In this document: positions 1 to 10,808 of the stretch, piece after piece | Layout of the letters: each line of letters opens with the position of its first letter | Position numbering within the stretch: position 1 is the stretch's first letter | From: Paraphaeosphaeria minitans | Taxonomy: Eukaryota > Ascomycota > Dothideomycetes > Pleosporales > Didymosphaeriaceae | DNA: 64,000 bases | Reading direction: 5' to 3' | Assembly (NCBI GenBank): GCA_015832175.1 | Contig: WJXW01000014.1 | Location: forward strand, 744,001 to 808,000 | Translations under genes and position numbers: made by a program | The notes under the pieces: generated by a model | Told to the model about the DNA's origin: nothing | The model's database searches: none | The model's input: the letters and a program-made list of their open reading frames with translations, nothing else

Positions 1-2407
1 ATCGCTGAGTTCATCCCGTGTCAGTCGGTCAAAACTTGCTCTTAGAAGTATGGCAAGTGATGTCGCATGCGCATCCACGGCGGCAAAGGCGCGGAATGCC
101 TGACGTGCGCGGAGATCGGAAGACATGAGAGTCTCAAGCTTGCGGCCCCAGTCTTCTGCGAACTTCTCATGTATGTCCTTGTCTGCGAGCGCGGCGTGCA
201 TTGCAACTTCAGAGCAAAATTTGATGACGATGGGCAACGTATGTGAGAACTGTTGCTGGAACAGCTGTGCCTGCGACACTGCGTCTCCGTTGTTGTCTAC
301 ATCCATATCATCATCGTCTTCGCCTTGGCGAGCAAAAATGAACTGAACAAGCTCATCGAAATTAGGGAAGGAGAGCTTATCCCCATCCGCATCTATACCT
401 GGTGACGAGTTTGACATATTAAACCAAAATGGATCGAGGCCTAGTTTTTCGGCCACAGTCAGCTAAATTTGCAGCTTATCAGAATCACCCGAGCTCACCT
501 TTCCGTCCCTCTTCTACAACCTCGTGTCTTTCGCTGCTGCCTCCGCTTACAGCAAGGATATCAATCCATCTCGCTAGTACATCATCGTATGACAGGCAGC
601 GATTTGCAAATCTCGTTGCAGTATATTGTGTGCTCCTGAGAATCTTTTCGTCCCTCTTCTTACTAGAGTCGACGTTGGTGGAATACTTAAGCAGTATCTG
701 CCTGAATTTCGGTCGTATGGAGTCGCTGAGGGGTGTTGAGAATGCTCCCAGGACGGACGAGAGGGCTTCATCAATGCTAACGGCGACTTCTTTCCCAGAA
801 GCATCTTCCCTCAGGGAATGAAACAGCCATTCAAGTAGATCCAAGTTCGGCTCGAGCAATATAGAATTCGGGGACGCTTTCGCCAACAAGCCGATGGTTT
901 CGTAACCGTATCCACGAAGCTCCATGTCCTGGTCCCTATCTGGTGTCGGCCAACCCTGGTCCTGGAGAAAGGCTCTTAAATTACCCACGAGGCCTTCGGC
1001 AATAGTAGCGAGATGATCAGCTGCACCTCTGCGAGCCACGAAGTTGACCAGAGCGAAGATCGCCGAACGATATTTGGAGGCTTCTCTGCCTGCCGTGGTT
1101 TTGTTTGTCGCACTTAATTCGGGCGAAAGCAAACCCTCTTCCACGATACGGGCGATATCTTTTGGAAACTTGGTAGACGTCACTGACTTAGATAGCATTC
1201 CTAGTATCCTGATGCGTAGGGGGACTTTTACTGCTGGGGCACCTTCGGGAGCTGATCTAATAACAGTTAGCCATCTCTTCCTCGTGCGAATCCCTGCTCG
1301 ATCCGCAGGTACCCAATGCGACTTACGAGCCAAAATATAGCCCTAACAAAGTCTTTATGACATGGTCATCCTCCAGATCGGTTGAGAGGATTACGCGCTT
1401 CAACACATCCTCACCAACTTCTGAGATCCGTGAATTGGTATCTGCGGAAGCGAAGAGCGCAGGGAGGAATTTCTCGTTTTCTGTGAACATGCCACTCGCC
1501 AACAAACGGGTCACAAGAGCTTTGGACTCGATCAGATTCAGTCCGGCATCGGAACTAGGATCCCAGGCATCAGGTTTGCCCTGCAAGGTGAGAAATTTGT
1601 ACTCCTCAACGGCAAGGCCAGGGCATCGCATTGAAGCTGCCGCATCCGGGTTTGCAGCGCGAGTTACGGTGAGCAGCAGGAGTTTGCCAAACCAGTGTGA
1701 GAGAAACTTTGCATCCTCAGACTGGACACCCAACGAAGAGCGAAGCTCGTCATCCTCTTTGCTCCCTCGTAAGGGAAGTTTGAAGTGCTTGAGAAGTCGC
1801 AGGATCAGATGGAAAAGCTGAGAGGTGTGCTGTTGGGACTTGTCGTAGTCGCTCGAAATCCCCTGGATCAGAATGGGAAGAAGTTCGAGCCTTTCAGAAA
1901 CGGGAAGGCGTGATATACCCTGCTGTATGTACAGAATATCAAAATGACGGATGAGGGCCACGTCGCCGTTCTCTTTAAACTGTTTAAGCAGGGCAGCTAC
2001 TGGGAGCTTGATTTCTCTGGGATCCTGTTAGGCAGATGAAGTCAAACAATGAAGCATTCGACATACTGCGGTTTTATGCGAGTGTTGACGTGTTGGCAAA
2101 TAGATATAACCTGACGGGGCCGCAGTCAGCGGTGTTGCAGGTCGGACACGGTGGCTGGAAGAAATTATGCAACACACTACTTACCTTGTTCCTCACAGCC
2201 ACACTCTCAGAGCCAAGCTTGAGAAGAAGTGGAGTTAGGTAGAGCTTCAGCAGGTCTTGTAGCTTCTGTTCCGAGTCGGCCAGAGCTATTCTGAGATGGA
2301 TTGTCAGTTTGTGGTTATGCCTTGCTTCGGGTCACAGTTCCTCACCGCATCTCGACCTTGCCCACCAACGCCAGCTCCCGCGCTTCAGGCGACTGCGTAG
2401 ACACCAT
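1..2407 (-). CDS. ECM29: ECM29 proteasome adaptor/scaffold (5' part, partial)
   Basis: Ecm29 is a HEAT-repeat protein that binds and checks the 26S proteasome. My model has six exons on the minus strand: 2407-2346, 2290-2185, 2110-2067, 2016-1327, 1256-499 and 398 to the left edge. All junctions are GT-AG and keep frame, giving the first 686 residues of a family usually near 1,800. The start reads MVSTQSPEARELALVGKVE and runs into RIALADSEQKLQ, the typical Ecm29 N-terminus. Other family landmarks are KPQEIKLPVAALL, ALIRHFDILYIQQG and FLPALFASADTNSRISEVG. Exon 3 is only 44 bp. The acceptor of exon 4 is the second AG (after GGATCCC), because the first would break the frame. The 3' end is outside the window. 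Family assignment is from recognised motifs; the exon borders are inference. Confidence 0.9.
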
Positions 2408-3206
2408 GTTGAGGTCTGAAGGTTGTGTGGTGTTGATGCCCAAGCAGACGTGCGGCTCGCAAGTACGGTAGGTAGGTAGGCGAAGCGAATGTACCGGTAC
2501 CTATCGTAGGTACGCCACAGGCAGCGGCGATGGCGTGGCGGGGCGCTTTTGCCTCTTCGACGGACGATTTCAGACGCGGAAGAGAAACGGAGCTCGCGTC
2601 AGACGTCTTCTGCCTTCTACGGGTTGCCACATCGCATGTCCCATTCACTGGTGGGCGCGCAGGGGTCCATTTGCGGCGAGAGCGCGATCGGGCGTCGGAA
2701 TTACCGTCTCTACCTGCCTACCAACCAACCTAGGTACACGTGCACAGACCACGAACGAGTGACCTCACGCACAGCTTCAGGCCGCCGCGTCGCAAGACAG
2801 TCGCCTGCTTCACACCACTCTGCTGCCTGCCCGCGCATCTCGCCGTATCTTGCTGACCCTTTGCCCTCAGGCCTTCAGCCCGTCTTCCGCCCGCTCTCAC
2901 ATCCACCAGCGCGTTTGCCGGGCTCCATTCGCAAACTCCGGCAGCAGTTGCGACCCGCCGCACTGCTGTGCAACCACGGCCGACAGACGGGCAGCGCGAC
3001 AGAATCTGTCCCCCTACAGCTCACGTCTTCTTTCCGCCAGCGCACCCCGAGCGTTCAGCTGGCCTATCGTCAACGTGTTGATGGGCAGTTCTGAGCTACC
3101 CCGCCGTCACCATTAAACCTTCATCGCCCGCCACTGGCTTTCTCCCAACCAAAAACTCCCTTCTTGACATCACCTTCTCAGCCACACAAACCGTCCCGCC
3201 GACACC
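2408..3206. other. Divergent intergenic region, ECM29 / UBX gene
   Basis: This 0.8-kb spacer separates the ECM29 start from the UBX-protein start and must hold both promoters and leaders. It has a short run of GTAGG repeats near 2467 and is C-rich and pyrimidine-rich on the plus strand close to 3100-3200, as fungal leaders often are. Short open frames here overlap each other and show no family signature, so I call no gene. Confidence 0.6.
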
Positions 3207-4769
3207 ATGGACGACGAAAACATCTCCAACTTCGTGGCCATCACCTCGTGTGAGCCCGCAAAGGCTGCGCAATATCTGAGCTTGACTGAGGGCAATCTCG
3301 AGCAGGCCATAGAGCTGTACTTCGACAGCCCCAACCTCGACTTTGGCGGACCACCAGCTGCTCAGCCAGCCGCTTCACATGCGAACAACCCGATTCCGAT
3401 TGATTCCGACGACGACATGTCCGACTTCGATCCCGCTGCTTTCGACGCAGATGCCCCGCCGCGAGCACAGCCGAACACCGAAGACGACGAGGCAATGGCC
3501 CGTCGCTTACAGGAAGAAATGTATGGCGCTGGCAGCGGTGCTGCTGCCGCCCAGGATGAAGTTCGTGCCCCCATGGAGCGGAGGACCGAGACGCTGGTCG
3601 GCCCCGATGCCAATTGGGGACCCGGGAGCGACGACGACGTGGATCAGTTGGTCCAGGAACACCTCGCTCGCCGCAACAATCGCCCCGCCCGCGCAGGCAT
3701 ATTCAATCAGCGCAACACTCAGGCCTCGGTGTGGGAGAGCAGCAGTGATTCGAGCGCTCGACGACGTGAGCTGGCAACTGCCACTGGGGGCGCTTCGGAA
3801 CAGTCGTCCAAGATGAACATGCTTGCTGAGCTGTTCAGGCCACCCTTCGAGATCATGTTTCAGCAACCTTGGGAGAGGGCGCGCGACTTGGGCAAAGAAG
3901 AGTCGAAGTGGATCATTGTCAACGTCCAGGATCCCGCCATCTTCGACTGCCAGCGCCTTAACAGGGACATTTGGAAGAACGACGACATCAAAGACACGGT
4001 CCGAGAGAACTTCATCTTCATACAGTACGCCAAGGATGACCCCCGGGGCCAAGAATACATGAACTACTACTTCCAGAACCGCGAGAGCGCAGATGCATAC
4101 CCACACATCGCCATTGTCGACCCACGAACGGGCGAGCAAGTCAAGGTGTGGTCAGGCCCTCCTATCCCTGAAGCTGTCGACTTCCACGCCCAGCTTCACG
4201 AATTCCTCGATCGCTACAGCCTCAACTTGAACGTGAAGAACCCAGTCGCGACGCGCAAACCCGAAAAGTCCAAGAAGGACGTAGGCCGGATGACCGAGGA
4301 GGAAATGCTCGAGATGGCCCTACAGAACAGTCTGGGCAACCATGAACAAGGCCCGAAGGACGAGGACCCCGACGCCCTCACCAAGGCCGACGCTGCCAAC
4401 AAGGGCAAGGCAAAGGCCGAGCAGCCTGCAGAAGCAGCAGAAGAGATCACGAACGGCAACTCACCGTTTGCACAGATCTCCTCTGACAGTCCACACACGG
4501 AGCCCACATCAACCGATGCAACGGTCACTGCGCGCATCCAGTTCCGTGGTGGCCCCGGTCGGCCCATCGTTCGACGCTTCAACCTGTCAGATCCTGTTCG
4601 TCGCATCTACGAATGGATTAAATCCGGACACCCCTGGGAAGGCAAAGAGGGAGCAGACTTCGATTTGTCCTTCATGGGCAAGAACCTCTTGGACGTTCTG
4701 GACTCCAGCATCCAGGAGGCTGGCTTGAAGGGTGCGAGCGTCATGGTGGAGTTCACCGACTCGGAGTGA
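3207..4769 (+). CDS. UBX5: UBA-UAS-UIM-UBX domain protein (Ubx5/UBXN7-like Cdc48 cofactor)
   Basis: This 520-residue single-exon protein links ubiquitylated or neddylated clients to the Cdc48/p97 segregase. Domain order is visible: a UBA-like helix bundle at about 5-45 (ending EGNLEQAIELYFDSP), an acidic linker with a UIM-like stretch DEAMARRLQEEMYG near 94-107, a thioredoxin-fold UAS domain at about 204-332 (WIIVNVQDPAIFDCQRLNRD, then AYPHIAIVDPRTGE), a UIM at 362-377 (MTEEEMLEMALQNSLG) and a C-terminal UBX domain at about 438-518. This is the architecture of UBXN7 and yeast Ubx5. The start lies in a good context (ACACCATGG) and immediately precedes the UBA domain. The usual short UBX loop motif is not a canonical FPR here; I see DPVRRIYEWI at the matching place. 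The symbol follows yeast and is by architecture. Confidence 0.9.
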   Translation: MDDENISNFVAITSCEPAKAAQYLSLTEGNLEQAIELYFDSPNLDFGGPPAAQPAASHANNPIPIDSDDDMSDFDPAAFDADAPPRAQPNTEDDEAMARRLQEEMYGAGSGAAAAQDEVRAPMERRTETLVGPDANWGPGSDDDVDQLVQEHLARRNNRPARAGIFNQRNTQASVWESSSDSSARRRELATATGGASEQSSKMNMLAELFRPPFEIMFQQPWERARDLGKEESKWIIVNVQDPAIFDCQRLNRDIWKNDDIKDTVRENFIFIQYAKDDPRGQEYMNYYFQNRESADAYPHIAIVDPRTGEQVKVWSGPPIPEAVDFHAQLHEFLDRYSLNLNVKNPVATRKPEKSKKDVGRMTEEEMLEMALQNSLGNHEQGPKDEDPDALTKADAANKGKAKAEQPAEAAEEITNGNSPFAQISSDSPHTEPTSTDATVTARIQFRGGPGRPIVRRFNLSDPVRRIYEWIKSGHPWEGKEGADFDLSFMGKNLLDVLDSSIQEAGLKGASVMVEFTDSE

Positions 4770-5460
4770 GGTCGAATTTGAAGCATCTTTCGGTGTGTGG
4801 CGTTTACCTGAATCGACCTCGAATCGGTCATTCTTTGGGAGGAACGAATGTTACGACGGGAATATGGGGCTGTTCGAACAAGGAAGTAATGACGGCGCAC
4901 GCATCGAGGGCACAGAAGCTTAGACGGCTTAGATCTCACGCCTGCCATCATCACGACGTGATGGTACGCATCTTCAACATACCCCATTGCATTTTCGGTC
5001 TTTTGGCACAATGGTCTGCGAGGTAGCACACCAGCACCAACTGTAGATAGCACAACGATTTCTTACGAGCAATTGGTGTTTTCAATGACTTTACCATTCC
5101 GCGCTGCTCATGTTGATTCCATTTCCGGTCGTTCCCCTCCTCTGTCAACCCCTCAGGCGCCTCTTCCTGGTGTCATGCACCTCGCAGTTCTACACTGTGA
5201 TTATGTTCAAAGTGTAGGTGATGCACGTTCTACCCAGCGGTAGCAACTTTGTCGGCTGCCTCGCGTCCAACCCGTTTCCACCCGCAGGATTGCTTGTCTG
5301 GCGTTTCCTGGATGCTTCCTGGTGCCATTCTTGCTCAAGGCTAACAAGCAGCACCACCACCAGCACCACCGCCCTACCCTCCCTCCCCTATACCATCCAT
5401 CCATCCCTCAATCAACAATCCAACCCATCCCACTTCCATGCCCCACTTTCTCCCCCGCGC

Positions 5461-5703
5461 CTAGCAAACCACACACCACCCCTCTACCGCATGCCGCTCG
5501 CGTCTCGTCTCAGAAGCCGTCGTGCAAGTCTCGTCCACGAACAGGGACGCGGGGGCGGGATCGGGCGCGGGTTCGGGCGCGGGTTCGGGTTCGCGGGCGT
5601 AGGACTCGTGTCGAGCGGGTGCGTGCGGGGCCAGGAGACACGTCTTGTGCAGGCCGCGGGGGCGGAGGTTGTAGTCGTCCGGGTAGGGGGGTGGGTAGGC
5701 CAT
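5461..5703 (-). CDS. Possible small proline-rich protein (80 aa)
   Basis: An 80-codon minus-strand frame starts at an ATG in good context (AAAATGGCC) and begins MAYPPPYPDDYNLRPRGLHK, followed by an EPAPEPAPDPAP stretch and a C-terminal part with three cysteines. Early codons are mostly G/C-ending. A TATAAATT box lies about 165 bp upstream on the same strand, near 5868-5875. The local C-rich bias of this strand can also make such frames by chance, and I recognise no family. It could be the first exon of a longer gene; no convincing donor was chosen. Confidence 0.25.
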   Translation of the reverse strand: MAYPPPYPDDYNLRPRGLHKTCLLAPHAPARHESYAREPEPAPEPAPDPAPASLFVDETCTTASETRRERHAVEGWCVVC

Positions 5704-5786
5704 TTTCTTTTTCTTTCGTCTACCGTATCTTTTTCCCGTGGGCCGAGGGCGGGAGTGTAGGTAGGGTGGAAGGAAATTTATTTTTA

Positions 5787-5806
5787 GGGAAGGGGGAGGG
5801 GGAGGG
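5787..5806 (+). other. Potential G-quadruplex tract
   Basis: Four or more runs of at least three G occur within 20 bases on the plus strand, separated by single A or AA. The tract sits between the TATA-like box and the ATG of the small minus-strand frame at 5461-5703. Formation of a quadruplex is inference from the G-run pattern. Confidence 0.4.
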
Positions 5807-6612
5807 TTGGATTACCTAGGTATGTCTGCAACGTTCTTTTACGGCCAGAAGGAGATTTGTATTTATAATTTATAGGGTAAGGAAGGACCGTTTGTTGGAT
5901 ACATCCTCGTCACGGTTCGTGGCGGCGCCGCTGCGTGGCTTTGGGCATGGTGTGGGATGGGTTTTTGTTTTTGGTGGACAATGGAGTTGGAGTTGTGGTG
6001 GGTGGTGGGTGGGATGGGCGGCAAGAACAATAGTAAGGCGGTGCGGGGGCACGGGTTGGTGGGTTGCGAGTACGGGTACGAGGGTTTGAACAAAGAGAGT
6101 CAGAGACGGGTACGTTGCTGCATAGTATCAGGGGATTTGGGGGTGGTAGTGGAGGTCTAGATGGGTTCTGGAATGCTGGTGGGGTTTTTCTGGGGAGACG
6201 AGGGGGAGGGGCTTGGTGGACGAGGAGGGGGGAGAAGGACGGTGCTAGGATGGTTGGGACAAAGGATGGTGGAGATACGGGGCGAGGCGGAAGGGTGGGT
6301 GAGATGGACATTGATGTATGTACGCAGTCGAGTGTTTATGTGTTGTGGAGTTCTTGGGCGGGATGAAGCATAATACATGCTGTTGCTGTTTACGAGTTTG
6401 AGTAAGGGATAACCTGTGTGCGGCAATGCGCCTATTGAGGTGGATGGATAGCTCTTATTGTGCGGTCACTCTTTCAGCCCTACAATGCATTATTGCATAC
6501 TTTTCAGACTTCTTCCGGTCTCATAGAAAGGCCGGTGCGTCCACGATGTTATGACTGTGGGAGTAGGTGACTTGGAAGTGGGATGTAAATTGCAACAAGG
6601 GGAAATAAGTTG

Positions 6613-6660
6613 CCCGTCATCAAGTTTCCCGTCATCAAGTTTCCCGTCATCAAGTTGCCC
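6613..6660. repeat. 15-bp tandem repeat, 3.2 copies
   Basis: The unit CCCGTCATCAAGTTT is repeated three times with one change in the third copy, followed by the first three bases of a fourth. Confidence 0.9.
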
Positions 6661-8397
6661 TAGCGAGCGCTCTTGGGGTGCAGGAACGAATGAACAAGGG
6701 TCAGCATATGACTCACGGTATATTCCGGTCACAGTATGTTCCGGTAGATCACTTTGTGTCGGAAACTTCTGGGCAGAGCCTGACAAGTAAATTCTTGCCG
6801 TGGTGCCCAAAATCACAGTTAGCGAATACCTTCGACGATCAACTCTTGGTAGAAAGCAAGGCTCATGAACACATCCTTGTGACGGTCAGGTGGATCTGAT
6901 GCCCCAAAGTGATGGTCGTCGGAGTGCGACGCCGCAGGAGTGTGGAACGCCACTCACACGCAATGCCAAGCATGGATCACCTACCTAGTCCCGAATAAGT
7001 ACAGTCAGACATGATCAATATTGCGATGAGTTGGTTCACATTGGACGACATCACAGACGTGATCACACATGGCGAGCTGGAAAGCGCTAGCGCTGGGCTA
7101 CAGACTCTGCCTCATCGCTCCACTACTCCCTCATCGGAGGTTGGGCGTCCAAGATTATTTCAATGACAACATCATCAAGCATATTTTAGTGTACAAGTGC
7201 CGCGACTGCGAATCACGATGCTCCCAACGTCGACCCGAGCAAGAGAGGCCGTATCACGGCCGCGAAGCACATCACATCTCCAGCGAAGGCATGGTTTCCC
7301 TGTGTTAATCCAGTTCCTACCTCTTCGTTGGCGTACCTACCCATTGGCCACACCGGCGACCCACCGCATTCCAACTCCAGGATCCCATACCGGTACCTCC
7401 CAATACTTGCCTCCATCACCAACGAGCAGACATTCGATATTGCCAACCCCAACACCCGTGCCACCCGCGTCGTCCTCAGCACAGCTCTCTCCCTTCGTGG
7501 CCACCACTCCCAATCCGCATACCTACCGCCCTTGCTACTTAGTTCCAGTCCGCCGTTTCTCCTCCTGCATCCACGTCGTCCCCATCACAACCCTACGTCC
7601 AAAGCAGCCGCCAAGCGCCCTCACATAAGCGCGCTGCAATCCCCACGAATCACGCACCTCGCCCATCGACACCCTCTCATCGGCGTCCCGGTTGCGCAAT
7701 CACACTCTTCTCCCCCCTTCGCCATCATCGCCATCACAGCCCACGTGCAACCCCCCCAATGTATGGCCAAACCACCACCGCCGCCAGAGTCGTGCCCGCT
7801 GTAGGTAGGTAGGTACCTTGGGTCGACCGTACGGTGCCTACGTAGCAGAGGCGACGCACGTCGGAACCACGCCCCCCATCCAGCGGCGTTCCAATACATG
7901 CACCGTACCTAGGCGACGCGCGCCATCCCCCCTCCCTCCCTGCCGTCTCCCCTATATACCTCGCGCACTATGACCCCGAGTAGGTACTCAACACCACAGA
8001 CCTACCTCCCTAGGTACTGTTATGTCTCTGAAGCGTGCCTGCACCTCCGTTTGGGGACTAGGCCGGCGACGTGTCCACGGTAGATTGCCCACGGTAGATT
8101 GCCCACGTAGGTCGGTAAGATGGATGGATAGATACGGGACTCGTGTGCGTGCGTGGGTGGGTGGGTGCCGGGCGCTTGAGCCGTCGAGGGCGGCGCTACT
8201 TCGGTAGACTAGCCTATAGGTAGCGCTAGAGGGGCTGCTCGGTTGGACAGGAGGATTTTCGAATGGATCGAGCGCATGCACGTGACGGGGTAGACTACCT
8301 AGGTAGCCGTATGCGTGTCGTTGGAAGCGCTAGGCCGCATGCGAAGGGCCCTGCGGATGTTCTTGTCGCCAGACATGCAAATGTCTGCTTCCACATG

Positions 8398-8445
8398 CCA
8401 CAGCCACAGCCACAGCCACAGCCACAGCCACAGCCACAGCCACAG
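8398..8445. repeat. (CCACAG)n hexanucleotide microsatellite
   Basis: Eight perfect copies of the hexanucleotide lie in intergenic DNA. The alternating QP or CG open frames seen over it in both directions are a by-product of the repeat. Confidence 0.95.
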
Positions 8446-8576
8446 GCCATCGCCATGGCTTGCCTCTCGCGGTGCGGAGAAAGGGAGGCTGCATCTATCG
8501 CCATGTGCATTGGTTGCATGCGGGGGAGAGACGTGCTTTTGTTGTTGTTGTTTTTGTTCAGCCATTCAGCTTTCCA

Positions 8577-8613
8577 CACGCACACGCACACGCAAACGCA
8601 CACGCACACGCAC
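8577..8613. repeat. CACACG/CACGCA-rich microsatellite
   Basis: This is an imperfect alternating purine-pyrimidine array of CACACG, CAAACG and CACGCA steps. Confidence 0.85.
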
Positions 8614-8836
8614 AGGTCCAACAAACACACATCGAGAGGGAGACGGGAGGCGAGATAGATAACCTACCTACCTACCCACCAGCGGATCCCACTACTCGCA
8701 TCCCCCCCTCATCCTCCACGCCGGGCGCTTAACCATAGGCCCGGGCCCCGCCCCTCAACGAGCCACGAACCCCTGCCCCCGCGCCCTCTAGTCACCCCTC
8801 TGATTCGCCCGCCCTCTTGCCCTCTGATTCGTCCTT

Positions 8837-8903
8837 GTAGGTAGGTAGGTAGGTAGGTAGGTAGGTAGGTAGGTTGGTAGGTTGGTTGGTAGGTAGGTAG
8901 GTA
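8837..8903. repeat. (TAGG)n tetranucleotide array
   Basis: About 16 TAGG units, several changed to TTGG in the centre, form the longest of the TAGG arrays scattered over the window (others at 9178-9206, 49082-49116 and 54310-54341). Confidence 0.95.
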
Positions 8904-9177
8904 CTGTGTAGGTAGACTACCTATCTACGGGCTTCGGTGCATCCGAGGCGACTGGCGGTGCAGGGACGGCCTGCGGCCGGATCAGATCGCCAAGGCTCAT
9001 GCATCGGGGATGAGGTGTTGCTTCTAGAAGGACGGAGTTTGAGCGTGCACGGCGAGTCATGAGCGTCGGAGATGGGATACACATCAAGCGTAAGAACATC
9101 TACTTCAATTCATAAGATGGGATATCGGTTTCATTTCACACGTGTGCGTGTGGCGTGGCTCGTCTCATCGTCTCGAC

Positions 9178-9206
9178 GTAGGTAGGTAGGTAGGTAGGTA
9201 GGTAGG
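9178..9206. repeat. (TAGG)n tetranucleotide array
   Basis: Seven perfect TAGG units, same motif and orientation as the array at 8837-8903. Confidence 0.95.
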
Positions 9207-9595
9207 CGCCGGGGAGCCCTGCCAGCAGCCCTTCCGCGCTCCCATCCCCTCCCTCCCTCCCTCCATCAAACACCCGCCGGGCGTAAAGCCACAACGCCCC
9301 ACCTGACCCTCCCACGGCCTTCTTCCCTTCAAAGTGAAACGCCAGCCAATCAAACCTGCAAACTCCCACCGTTAGCGCCGGCGGTCCCAGAGAGGTATCC
9401 GCATGGGAACAACCGTTCCATCCCAAGCTGTCCAATAACCCAGAAATTTTCCGCACCAGACACCACTGGTAGTCATGAGAACATGATCTCGTCTCTAAGC
9501 AATAGACTAGCGCAAACATGGAAAAGAAGTGACAGACGTGGTGTCATGTGACGCGAGGCGGCGTGAAGCAAAGCAAAGCCACGCTGCTCGAACCT

Positions 9596-9655
9596 GTCGA
9601 ATGAGGAAGTGTCGAAGGAGAAAGTGTCGGATGAGGAAGTGTCGAATGAAGACGT
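9596..9655. repeat. 15-bp tandem repeat, four copies
   Basis: The unit GTCGAATGAGGAAGT is present four times with two or three substitutions per copy, then decays into GATGAAGACGT steps. Confidence 0.8.
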
Positions 9656-9731
9656 TGATGAAGACGTCTCGAATCAAGACAAGTCGCAAGGAGTCTCCCG
9701 GACCCAAGGTTTACTACGTGTCGGACAGAGT

Positions 9732-9831
9732 GGGCAAACAGCATGCTCGAGCAGCATCATGTGAGTGGCCAAACAGCATCATCGAGCAGCATCATAGAGT
9801 GGCCAAACAGCACCATCGAGCAGCATCATGT
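9732..9831. repeat. Imperfect repeat of about 36 bp, 2.6 copies
   Basis: The blocks GAGCAGCATCAT and GTGGCCAAACAGCA recur in order, with small insertions and deletions between copies. Confidence 0.8.
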
Positions 9832-10004
9832 GCAGAGGACTCGAGGTGGTCAGGGTCAACAGGATAGGCGCTCATCAATAGCGCTAATCCAAGTCGACCC
9901 AAGCAATGAGGTCGTCAAGTGGTACACGAGGTCTGGGCGGGCGGTTGCGTAACCCACCAAGCTCGCCGGTGCCGAAACTAGCGTCGCGTCCTTGACTCCT
10001 TTGT

Positions 10005-10808
10005 TTACTCGACTTTTCTCCTCTTGCCGCGCGGTGCGGGGTCGATCTGGGGGAAGCTGGGTGCCTTGGTGTCCACTGGTGTGCTGCTGTACGTCACCGT
10101 GCGCGTAACAACTTCCCGTACGCTGACCCGTCTTGTGCGGCCCGTCTTCTTCTCCACCTCCCATGTCCGCGGTGACACTGCCGAGTAGGGCGACTTTGTG
10201 GATTTTGCAGAATTCGCACTGGCCGGTGAAAGCACATTGGCGGGCGAGTGGTAGGGCGACTGCGGAATGTAGAGGCGGGGGGTGCGCGCTGACGAGGGTC
10301 GTCTGAAAGGGGAGGGGGGAGGGATGGTGACTGTCTGCTCTTTCGGCTGCTCCTTGGGTAGCGGCGCAGTCACGGGAGGCTCCTCGGTGGGCTCCTTGGG
10401 CTCCTGCTTGATGTGGTCGCAGTTGCTACAGCTGCTTGCTCTTGAGGTTGCTGGCGTTGAAGCGGTAGACTTGTCCTTGTCTGCCGGGCCGGACGTTATG
10501 GTGAATGAACCGCTGGACGCTGAGGAAGTCACTGAAGCCATCGACGTTGGTCTGTTGCCGTGGAACACAAACTTCTCGCTGGTGCCAGTGGACATTGGGC
10601 TCATGAGGACGGGCGACAGCGTCTTGAGGAAGTCCAGGTAGGCGGTCGGCGGGGTGATGGGAGTCTTGATGGTGTCTTCCCTCTTGAGACTTGCAAAAGT
10701 AGGCGTTGTCGCCGAGAACACCATGGGAGACCGCAGTTCGGATGGATAGGTGGCAGACACTGGCGTCTTGAGGGCCGACAGGGCCGGCTTCGAGTGCGTG
10801 GTGGCCAT
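10005..10808 (-). CDS. Conserved fungal protein of unknown function, Ser/Pro-rich
   Basis: This 267-residue single-exon protein starts MATTHSKPALSALKTPVS in good context (CGACCATGG). It has a conserved-looking core, KTPITPPTAYLDFLKTLSP at about residues 47-65, then Ser/Thr/Pro-rich sequence with charged PKEPTEEPP-type stretches, an arginine-rich part around RTPRLYIPQSPYHSP, a basic VSVREVVTRTVTY segment and a C-terminal PRGKRRKVE that resembles a nuclear localisation signal. I recognise this as a pattern found in predicted proteins of filamentous ascomycetes, but no function is known to me. The frame stays open upstream to 11159 only because it crosses a minisatellite; the ATG at 10808 is preferred, since everything upstream of it is repeat-derived. 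Nuclear location is inference. Confidence 0.7.
   Translation of the reverse strand: MATTHSKPALSALKTPVSATYPSELRSPMVFSATTPTFASLKREDTIKTPITPPTAYLDFLKTLSPVLMSPMSTGTSEKFVFHGNRPTSMASVTSSASSGSFTITSGPADKDKSTASTPATSRASSCSNCDHIKQEPKEPTEEPPVTAPLPKEQPKEQTVTIPPPSPFRRPSSARTPRLYIPQSPYHSPANVLSPASANSAKSTKSPYSAVSPRTWEVEKKTGRTRRVSVREVVTRTVTYSSTPVDTKAPSFPQIDPAPRGKRRKVE

Larger units (their letters stand above)
4770..10004. other. Repeat-rich 5.2-kb region without a confident gene
   Basis: After the UBX gene come 5 kb of low-complexity DNA. It holds (TAGG)n arrays (8837-8903, 9178-9206), a CCACAG array (8398-8445), CA/CG-rich repeats (8577-8613), 15-bp tandem repeats (6613-6660 and 9596-9655) and a longer imperfect repeat (9732-9831). 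Strand composition is strongly skewed between about 5500 and 6400 (G+T on plus, C+A on minus), so proline-rich open frames arise by chance on the minus strand. One of these is listed separately. A 127-codon minus frame at 9136-9519 runs into a TAGG array and is not called. Confidence 0.55.

Noticed and set aside
8263..8658. 131-codon frame with a poly-QP stretch
   Set aside because: Product of the CCACAG microsatellite.
9136..9519. 127-codon minus-strand frame with protein-like middle (FDWLAFHFEGKKAVGGSGG)
   Set aside because: It ends by reading through a TAGG array (YLPTYLPTYV), has no upstream gene to join and no family signature. A lost exon cannot be excluded.
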